Source: Bacteroidota bacterium
GTDB lineage: Bacteria; Bacteroidota; Bacteroidia; Bacteroidales; Paludibacteraceae
Assembly: GCA_017860335.1 (NCBI GenBank)
Contig: JAFNAU010000125.1
Span: forward strand, 1 to 6,061
Reading direction: 5' to 3'
DNA: 6,061 bases
The position numbers were made by a program, and so were the translations under genes. The notes under the pieces were generated by a model. The model did not search any database and had not been told where the DNA came from. It saw only the letters and a list, made by a program, of their open reading frames with translations. Below, piece by piece: positions 1 to 4,442 of this stretch. Numbering within the stretch: position 1 is the first letter of the stretch; each line of letters opens with the position of its first letter.

Positions 1-108
1 AGCAGCAATTCAGGTAGTTCAGAAAGCAGAAGAAGCAGCAGTAGTTCCAGGAGTTCAGAAAGCCGCAGCAGCAACGACAACAATAGCCGTAGCTCAGGCA
101 GAAGGTAA
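1..108 (+). CDS. C-terminal end of an unidentified protein with a Ser/Arg-rich tail (5' end outside window)
   Basis: Frame 1 is open from the window edge to a TAA stop at 106-108 and encodes 35 residues: 19 Ser, 7 Arg, 4 Asn, 2 Gly, 2 Glu and 1 Asp, ending SSGRR. The frame is supported by codon choice. Ser is written with AGC, AGT, TCA and TCC, and Arg with AGA, AGG, CGC and CGT, so residues are kept across codon blocks that no single synonymous change connects; a bare AGC-type repeat would not do this. A 12-bp direct repeat (16-27 and 52-63, encoding SSES) suggests growth by duplication. Frame 2 is also open, to TGA at 143-145, and would give an Ala/Gln/Val-rich end, so the frame is not certain. 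A terminator follows 57 bp downstream. Such flexible tails occur on Bacteroidetes envelope proteins and on nucleic-acid-binding proteins. The main domain lies outside the window, so no function is assigned. Confidence 0.6.
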   Translation, partial: SSNSGSSESRRSSSSSRSSESRSSNDNNSRSSGRR

Positions 109-165
109 TCAGCGACAGCATAATTATCACGGATCAGCTTATTGACTTGCTTATCATAGTAAAAA

Positions 166-205
166 GAACCGCGAAGTGGATTTCCGCTTTGCGGTTCGTG
201 CTTTT
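166..205 (+). terminator. Rho-independent terminator, possibly bidirectional
   Basis: A 15-bp stem is formed by 166-180 (GAACCGCGAAGTGGA) and 183-197 (TCCGCTTTGCGGTTC), with two G-T wobbles and a very tight TT turn. It is followed by GTGCTTTT. Five A residues precede the stem (161-165), so the minus strand reads the same stem followed by TTTTT. It can therefore end the plus-strand gene at 108 and also stop leftward transcription from the DUF4126 side, which has no better terminator of its own. Confidence 0.8.
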
Positions 206-335
206 AAAAATATATCTCAAAATGCATCTTCTTTTTCTTTCTCCTTTGAATAAAGTACCTGAAAGGGGATAGAGGTCAAAAGGTAGAAAAGAGTGAAATC
301 TCTGCGTAAAAACGAAGAACAAACAAAATCCGGAA

Positions 336-410
336 ACATTCTTGTCCCGTATTACCACATGGGTGAACAGGTATTCTTACCCGTTTTATATCAATCACAG
401 ACAAGAATGT
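336..410. repeat. 11-bp perfect inverted repeat around a 53-bp spacer
   Basis: ACATTCTTGTC (336-346) and GACAAGAATGT (400-410) are exact reverse complements. The spacer carries a smaller imperfect GGGT...ACCC pairing (361-364 with 379-382). A transcript or cruciform could fold here, but no U-run follows, so a terminator is unlikely. It directly precedes the CTTTGTG block and is probably part of the same repeat patchwork. Confidence 0.5.
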
Positions 411-431
411 CCGTGCACCCGGATTCCACCG

Positions 432-492
432 CTGTGCTGGTTTTCCTGTATTTCTTTGTGAAACTCTGTATGATCTTTGTGTCGCTTTGTGG
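432..492. repeat. Degenerate CTTTGTG repeats at 10-11 bp spacing
   Basis: CTTTGTG occurs at 454-460, 475-481 and 485-491, with the variant CTCTGTA at 464-470 and weaker CTGTG/CTGTA units at 432 and 446. Steps of 10, 11 and 10 bp place the units on the same face of the helix. Read on the minus strand it is a series of CACAAAG words. I recall similar CACAAAG-type blocks between genes in Bacteroidetes and other environmental bacteria; the role is unknown. Confidence 0.6.
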
Positions 493-521
493 AATAGATA
501 ACTAAACAAATCAACGAAAAA

Positions 522-674
522 ATGTTTCGGTACGCTGCACCTTAAAAACCCGTGGATAATTCGTTTTCTACAAATGTTACGCCACGCTGTGGCTTAAAAT
601 CAGGTGCAGCACACCGTGATATTTGTATATAAATAGCTCAAAATAATATATTAAGGTGCAAGACACCGAAACAT
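522..674. repeat. Composite hairpin-rich element bounded by inverted 24-bp arms
   Basis: The reverse complement of 522-545 and the plus strand of 651-674 match at 20 of 24 positions. Both read TTAAGGTGCA, then four differing bases, then ACCGAAACAT. A third copy of the core lies at 602-615 (AGGTGCAGCACACC). The cores themselves are small hairpins: GGTG-cagca-CACC (603-615) and GGTG-caaga-CACC (655-667). Between the arms sits another hairpin, GCCAC-gct-GTGGC (581-593). The arms resemble mobile-element ends, but there is no transposase and no visible target duplication. It may be a miniature, non-autonomous repeat or a decayed one. Confidence 0.6.
565..593. repeat. Repeat module 1: TTTCTA..AATGTT..hairpin
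   Basis: TTTCTA (565-570), AATGTT (573-578) and a hairpin of stem GCCAC/GTGGC with loop GCT (581-593). The same order of words recurs at 697-727 with a different hairpin stem. Confidence 0.5.
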
Positions 675-696
675 ATTGCTGGCAATTCCATTAAAA

Positions 697-727
697 TTTC
701 TATCCTAATGTTGCAACGCTTACGTTG
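697..727. repeat. Repeat module 2: TTTCTA..AATGTT..hairpin
   Basis: TTTCTA (697-702), AATGTT (707-712) and a hairpin of stem CAACG/CGTTG with loop CTTA (714-727). It is related to module 1 but the paired bases differ while pairing is kept. It lies 44 bp beyond the DUF4126 stop codon (771-773, minus strand), but no U-run follows on either strand, so it is a poor terminator. Confidence 0.5.
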
Positions 728-770
728 ATTTACCTGCCTTTTTTTGAGATTTTGCAGATTTGCTGTTACG

Positions 771-1352
771 TTACTGTACCTTGTGTTCTTTTTTGGATTT
801 TCGCCAGCGGAACAGTTGACGGAAAATAAATAACGCAAGCAAAATAAAAGTAATTGCAATGACAACAGGAAAAAAGAGGGTGAGTACGGAAGTTCCCAGG
901 GCAGCCACATTCTCGCCTGTAGAAACTACAGGATTTCCGGTACCGGCGGTAACTTTACTTGAAGTGAGCCGCGAAACAACGCTACCGCTCTGAATGGTAG
1001 CTGCTGCTCCTCCACCGATTACAAAACCGGCAATCCATTTCAGCAGATCATTATCGACAGGCAGCACCGAAGTCATTAGCAGCGTTCCGGCCCCTACAGC
1101 CAGCGGCGTAGTAATGGTATCGAGCAGATTATCGACAAAAGGAATATAATAAGCTGCCACTTCGACCACTGTAGCTGTACCAAAACTGATGATGGCAGGC
1201 CAGCTTCCCAGCCACAGAAAACTGTCGGATAAGGGCAAAATACCAAAATGAGCAGCAACACTTGCCACCATCATCGGAAGAAAGACACGGAAACCCGTAC
1301 TGGCACTCAAGCCAATCCCCAATGCAACAGCTGTTAGTATTTCGGTATTCAT
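771..1352 (-). CDS. DUF4126 family integral membrane protein
   Basis: A protein of 193 residues with the conserved features I know from the DUF4126 family: STGFRVFLP (18-26) in the first membrane segment, YYIPFVDNLLDT (68-79), and TGNPVVSTGE (138-147). Hydrophobic stretches at about 5-35, 44-66, 81-97, 104-120 and 150-180 suggest four to five membrane passes. The tail (182-191, RWRKSKKEHK) is strongly basic and probably cytoplasmic. The ATG at 1352 is preferred. A TTG at 1370 would add six residues (YFCAV after the start) that do not belong to the family pattern and would overlap a promoter-like box. The family's biochemical role is unknown; a transport or membrane-organising role would be a guess. 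It lies downstream of lon on the same strand, but a 203-bp gap with a likely terminator argues against a shared operon. Confidence 0.88.
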   Translation of the reverse strand: MNTEILTAVALGIGLSASTGFRVFLPMMVASVAAHFGILPLSDSFLWLGSWPAIISFGTATVVEVAAYYIPFVDNLLDTITTPLAVGAGTLLMTSVLPVDNDLLKWIAGFVIGGGAAATIQSGSVVSRLTSSKVTAGTGNPVVSTGENVAALGTSVLTLFFPVVIAITFILLALFIFRQLFRWRKSKKEHKVQ

Positions 1353-1359
1353 AACTGCA

Positions 1360-1367
1360 CAAAAGTA
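1360..1367 (-). promoter_or_regulatory. Candidate Bacteroidetes -7 box for the DUF4126 gene
   Basis: The minus strand reads TACTTTTG, an exact match to the Bacteroidetes primary-sigma -7 consensus TAnnTTTG. Only seven bases separate it from the ATG at 1352, so transcription would start at or next to the start codon. No clear -33 TTTG is seen at the usual distance, so the call rests on the -7 box alone. Confidence 0.45.
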
Positions 1368-1412
1368 CAACTATTTTTTTAATAGCAGCAGGTAATGTCC
1401 TGATTTTTTGAG

Positions 1413-1482
1413 AATAGTGATTAGTGATTAGTGGTTAGTGGTTAGTGATTAGTGATTGGTAACTTGAAACTTGAAACTGATA
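1413..1482. repeat. Ten in-phase 7-bp units (ATTAGTG then ACTTGAA types)
   Basis: Seven units run from 1413: AATAGTG, ATTAGTG, ATTAGTG, GTTAGTG, GTTAGTG, ATTAGTG, ATTGGTA. Three more follow without losing phase: ACTTGAA, ACTTGAA, ACTGATA (1462-1482). The two families of unit share length and register but not sequence. The array is entirely intergenic, between lon and the DUF4126 gene. Tandem heptamers of this kind are known between genes in various bacteria, including cyanobacteria. Length variation between strains by slippage is plausible. Confidence 0.85.
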
Positions 1483-1489
1483 TCTCATT

Positions 1490-1531
1490 TAAAACGCCAA
1501 ACAGGTTCATACAATATATGTACAAACCTGT
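1490..1531 (-). terminator. Likely lon transcription terminator
   Basis: ACAGGTT (1501-1507) pairs with AACCTGT (1525-1531). A 2x2 internal mismatch follows, then TACA/TGTA (1510-1513 with 1519-1522) closes a 5-base loop. The minus strand continues TTTGGCGTTTT after the stem, which is a weak U-run. It starts 25 bp beyond the lon stop. The position is right; the U-tract is modest. Confidence 0.5.
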
Positions 1532-1555
1532 CTGTTGTTGCAATTCTGTTGGAAA

Positions 1556-3982
1556 CTATTTAACTTTTTCTTCCAGTAATGCAAAATTGATTACTTCCAT
1601 GATGTCGGTTACATAATGGAATTTCAGCCCTTTGAGGTAGGTGTTTTTTATTTCTTCGATGTCCTTCCGGTTTTCCTCGCAGATAACGATTTCTGTTATT
1701 CCTGCCCGTTTGGCTGCCAGAATTTTCTCCTTGATACCTCCCACAGGCAGCACTTTGCCACGCAGGGTAATTTCGCCGGTCATAGCTGTATTGCTACGCA
1801 CTTTGCGACGGGTAAATGCGGATACCAAAGCGGTAGTCATGGTGATACCTGCTGAGGGTCCGTCCTTGGGGATAGCTCCCTCGGGCACATGTACGTGCAC
1901 ACTGTTTTCATCAATCATTTTCTGGTCGATACCGAGTTCGCTCGCGTGTGCCTTGATATACTGCAATGCCAGCATAGCAGATTCCTTCATCACATCACCC
2001 AGATTACCGGTGAGTGTCAGCGCCGGTGATTTACTGGGGCTCAGACTGCTTTCGATAAACAGAATTTCACCGCCCACACTGGTCCAGGCTAATCCGGTAA
2101 CGACACCGGCATAGCTGTTGCCTTCATATTTATCGCGACTGTAACGCGGAACTCCCAGGTAGGATTTGAGATCTTCGGAAGTGAGTTCCACATTGTATTT
2201 CGTTCCCATCGCCACATTCTTGGCCACTTTACGCATCAGCGCGGCAATTTTGCGGTCGAGTTCTCGCACTCCCGACTCACGGGTGTACTGGTCGATCAGT
2301 TGATTGGTCAGCGGTTTTGTCAGTACAAAATGTTCGGTTTTCAGTCCGTGGTTTTCCAGTTCCTTGGATACCAGGTGACGAACGGCAATTTCCACTTTTT
2401 CTTCCTGCGTGTAACCGCTCACCTCAATCAGTTCCATGCGGTCGAGCAGCGGTCGGGGAATGGTGTTCAGATTATTGGCCGTAGCAATAAAGAGCACTTT
2501 CGAAAGGTCGAAGTCAATATCGAGGTAATTATCGTGAAATGCGGTATTTTGTTCCGGATCGAGTACTTCGAGCAGAGCCGATGAAGGATCGCCCTTGTAG
2601 TCGGCATTAACCTTATCAATTTCATCAAGTACAAACACCGGATTAGCAGATTCAGCTTTTTTGATGTTTTGCATGATACGACCCGGCATGGCTCCGATAT
2701 AGGTGCGGCGGTGACCGCGTATTTCGGCTTCGTCGTGCAAACCACCCAGCGACATCCGGATATATTTCCGGTTGAGAGAAGTGGCAATGGATTTTCCGAG
2801 GGAGGTTTTACCGACTCCCGGAGGTCCGTAGAGGCAAATAATGGGTGACTTCATATCACCCTTCAGCTTCAAAACCGCCAGGTGTTCGAGGATACGCTCC
2901 TTCACCGTATCCATCCCGAAATGATCCTTGTCGAGTACCTTTTTGGCATTCTTCAGGTTGAAATTATCTTTGGTATATTCGTTCCACGGCAGATCAAGCA
3001 TCGTTTCCACATAGTTGAGCTGTGTGGTATATTCAGGCGAATGCTGGCTCATACGTTCCAGTTTCTTCAGTTCCTTATCAAAAATGCCAGCTACCTGTTG
3101 CGACCATTTTTTGGATTTAGCCCGCGTTTTGAAATCCTCCACATCTTGTTCCGGCGATCCTTCGCCCAGTTCATTCTGAATGGTTTTCATCTGCTGCTGC
3201 AGGAAATATTCACGCTGCTGCTGATCGATACCCTCCTTAGCTTTGTTCTGGATGGTCATCTTTATTTCGAGTAACTGCGACTCCTTATTGAGCAAACTCA
3301 GCAACTGATAACCCCGTTCCATGACTTCATCAATTTCGAGCAGGCGTTGTTTTTCGTTCACATCCAGTCCGAAGTTGGAACAGATATAGTTAATCAGGAA
3401 CACCGGATTTTCGATATTCCGGATAGCAAAAGCCATTTCCTGCGGAATAATTCCTGAGTTTTCGATGATTTTGATAGCCAGATCGCGTATGGACGAAGTG
3501 AGGGCGATAAAAAGTTTGTCGGTGGTATCGGGAAGCGCTTCATCCAGAAGATGAACGACCGCTTTCAGATAGGGTTTCGTGGAAACCTGTTCGCCGAGCT
3601 GAAAACGTTTTTTTCCTTCAAGAATAACGGTAGTGGTATTGTCGGGCATTTCGAGTAACCTGACAATCTGAGCAACCACCCCTGTTTTGTATAGCTGTTC
3701 GATGGTAGGATCCTCTACCTTCTTATCCATCTGGGTGCAGGCGCCTATTAATCCGTCGTTATCCTGTGCCTGACGAATCAACCGCAAGGATTTGGGGCGT
3801 GCCACCGATACCGGCACCAATACACCCGGATATATCACCATATTACGCAGCGGGAGGATAGGCAATACATCCCCCGAACTGAGATTAATATCGGTAGGAT
3901 TGTCCTCGAGCGAAATGATCGGGAAAACCTCCGATGAACCCATCATATCATTTGAAAATAAATTGTCGTATCTTTTCATCAT
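1556..3982 (-). CDS. lon: ATP-dependent protease Lon (LonA type)
   Basis: An 808-residue cytoplasmic protease, expected to act as a homohexamer that unfolds and degrades damaged and regulatory proteins. The substrate-binding N-domain starts near LPILPLRNMVIYPG (40-53) and runs to about 235. A charged helical region follows (about 240-310). The AAA+ module has Walker A GPPGVGKT (386-393), Walker B VFVLDEID (449-456), a sensor-1 ATANN (500-504) and a sensor-2 GVRELDR (571-577). The protease domain (about 605-805) has catalytic Ser710 in PKDGPSAG and Lys751 in GGIKEKILAAKRAG, so both active sites are intact. Length is normal for the family. The stop is TAG. Two adjacent ATG codons (3982 and 3979) are both possible starts; the first is listed. 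Only a weak purine stretch lies upstream, as is usual in Bacteroidetes. It is divergent from the L,D-transpeptidase gene and appears to be transcribed alone. Confidence 0.98.
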   Translation of the reverse strand: MMKRYDNLFSNDMMGSSEVFPIISLEDNPTDINLSSGDVLPILPLRNMVIYPGVLVPVSVARPKSLRLIRQAQDNDGLIGACTQMDKKVEDPTIEQLYKTGVVAQIVRLLEMPDNTTTVILEGKKRFQLGEQVSTKPYLKAVVHLLDEALPDTTDKLFIALTSSIRDLAIKIIENSGIIPQEMAFAIRNIENPVFLINYICSNFGLDVNEKQRLLEIDEVMERGYQLLSLLNKESQLLEIKMTIQNKAKEGIDQQQREYFLQQQMKTIQNELGEGSPEQDVEDFKTRAKSKKWSQQVAGIFDKELKKLERMSQHSPEYTTQLNYVETMLDLPWNEYTKDNFNLKNAKKVLDKDHFGMDTVKERILEHLAVLKLKGDMKSPIICLYGPPGVGKTSLGKSIATSLNRKYIRMSLGGLHDEAEIRGHRRTYIGAMPGRIMQNIKKAESANPVFVLDEIDKVNADYKGDPSSALLEVLDPEQNTAFHDNYLDIDFDLSKVLFIATANNLNTIPRPLLDRMELIEVSGYTQEEKVEIAVRHLVSKELENHGLKTEHFVLTKPLTNQLIDQYTRESGVRELDRKIAALMRKVAKNVAMGTKYNVELTSEDLKSYLGVPRYSRDKYEGNSYAGVVTGLAWTSVGGEILFIESSLSPSKSPALTLTGNLGDVMKESAMLALQYIKAHASELGIDQKMIDENSVHVHVPEGAIPKDGPSAGITMTTALVSAFTRRKVRSNTAMTGEITLRGKVLPVGGIKEKILAAKRAGITEIVICEENRKDIEEIKNTYLKGLKFHYVTDIMEVINFALLEEKVK

Positions 3983-4064
3983 CTGTCTTTATGTCCTTAT
4001 TACGCTATATCTGTCACATTTTCAATTTATTTTTCTGCCATTTTGTCAGTCCCGCAAATTGTCG

Positions 4065-4074
4065 TTTCCGGAAA
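4065..4074. other. Perfect 10-bp palindrome TTTCCGGAAA
   Basis: It lies 83 bp upstream of the lon start, inside the probable lon leader. It could be a protein-binding site or chance; it matches no operator I can name with confidence. Confidence 0.25.
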
Positions 4075-4213
4075 ACAAATCATGCTAACAGCGTAACAAG
4101 TTGTATGTCTTTAATTTATATATAATTTAGCTTTGACTGCATAATATTAATTCAATAGTTATGCCAAAGATTTGAAATAAACTCCTGTATAAAAAGATAT
4201 TCATACGGGAATG

Positions 4214-4221
4214 CAAATCTA
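4214..4221 (-). promoter_or_regulatory. Possible -7 box for lon
   Basis: The minus strand reads TAGATTTG, matching TAnnTTTG. A near -33 word GTTG (consensus TTTG) lies 19 bases upstream (4241-4244). If used, the lon leader would be more than 200 bases long. It is the only exact TAnnTTTG match on this strand between the two genes, but a short consensus arises easily by chance in AT-rich DNA. Confidence 0.3.
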
Positions 4222-4269
4222 ATTCAAAAAAATCAGCCGTTGATTGAAAACAACAGAAAATCTTCGGCA

Positions 4270-4281
4270 AACGAATTCGTT
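4270..4281. other. Perfect 12-bp palindrome AACGAATTCGTT
   Basis: A fully symmetric 12-mer near the middle of the divergent region, upstream of the candidate -7 box of both genes. That is a suitable place for a regulator that senses both promoters. It contains an EcoRI-type GAATTC core, and a chance origin cannot be excluded. Confidence 0.25.
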
Positions 4282-4382
4282 AAAAGATAAACCTACCCTA
4301 AGTCTGCTTAATAACGTGTGAATTCAGCAGGTAAATGCAAATTGAGTGAAAAATCGTCTGGTTATTTTTAAAAATTTTTATA

Positions 4383-4390
4383 TACCTTTG
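4383..4390 (+). promoter_or_regulatory. Candidate Bacteroidetes -7 box for the L,D-transpeptidase gene
   Basis: TACCTTTG matches TAnnTTTG exactly. It is preceded by an A/T block (4365-4380) that could act like an upstream promoter element. A -33 word is poor: TCTG at 4357-4360, 22 bases away. Transcription from here would give a leader of about 45-50 bases before the ATG at 4443, a normal length. Confidence 0.5.
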
Positions 4391-4442
4391 TATTGTTACT
4401 GCACTTTTTTTCAGATAATTAATTCAACAACCGGTTTTCTGT

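Larger units (their letters stand above)
206..770. other. Gene-free intergenic region made of degenerate repeats
   Basis: No convincing gene lies in these 565 bp. Short open frames exist on both strands (for example 293-505 plus and 276-509 minus). They overlap one another, lack a recognisable domain, and their reading follows the repeat structure of the DNA. From left to right it holds an unremarkable A-rich stretch (206-330), an inverted repeat (336-410), a CTTTGTG block (432-492), and a hairpin-rich composite element (522-727). From memory, the CTTTGTG block and the GGTGC..CACC hairpin element resemble intergenic repeats often seen in Bacteroidales genomes, where they give rise to spurious peptides. 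That resemblance was not tested by any search. Confidence 0.65.
3983..4442. other. AT-rich divergent intergenic region between lon and the L,D-transpeptidase gene
   Basis: No gene is seen in these 460 bp; open frames are very short or are extensions of shadow frames. The stretch carries the candidate promoters of both flanking genes and two perfect palindromes, TTTCCGGAAA (4065-4074) and AACGAATTCGTT (4270-4281). An A/T block T5-A5-T5 (4365-4379) lies just upstream of the transpeptidase -7 box. No known riboswitch or regulator site was recognised. Confidence 0.6.

Noticed and set aside
276..509. Overlapping small open frames on both strands (276-509 minus, 293-505 plus, 134-358 minus)
   Set aside because: They overlap each other, have no recognisable domain, and cover the inverted repeat and the CTTTGTG block; the peptides simply read repeat DNA.
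714..727. Terminator for the DUF4126 gene
   Set aside because: The stem is only 5 bp with no U-run on the minus strand, and it is better explained as part of a repeat module.
522..730. CRISPR array or insertion sequence
   Set aside because: Copies are few, unevenly spaced, partly inverted and without uniform spacers; no transposase and no target duplication seen.
638..910. Minus-strand 90-residue open frame
   Set aside because: Half of it is out of frame within the DUF4126 gene and the rest runs through the repeat element.
1413..1482. Heptamer array as a coding-frame phase-variation switch
   Set aside because: It is not inside or overlapping any reading frame; at most it could change promoter spacing.
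1616..3274. Plus-strand open frames of 79-157 residues opposite lon, and a minus-strand one inside it
   Set aside because: They are shadows of an intact, highly conserved Lon reading frame and match no family.
3792..4125. Plus-strand open frames spanning the lon start and leader
   Set aside because: They begin antisense inside lon and continue into AT-rich intergenic DNA; no start signal or domain.
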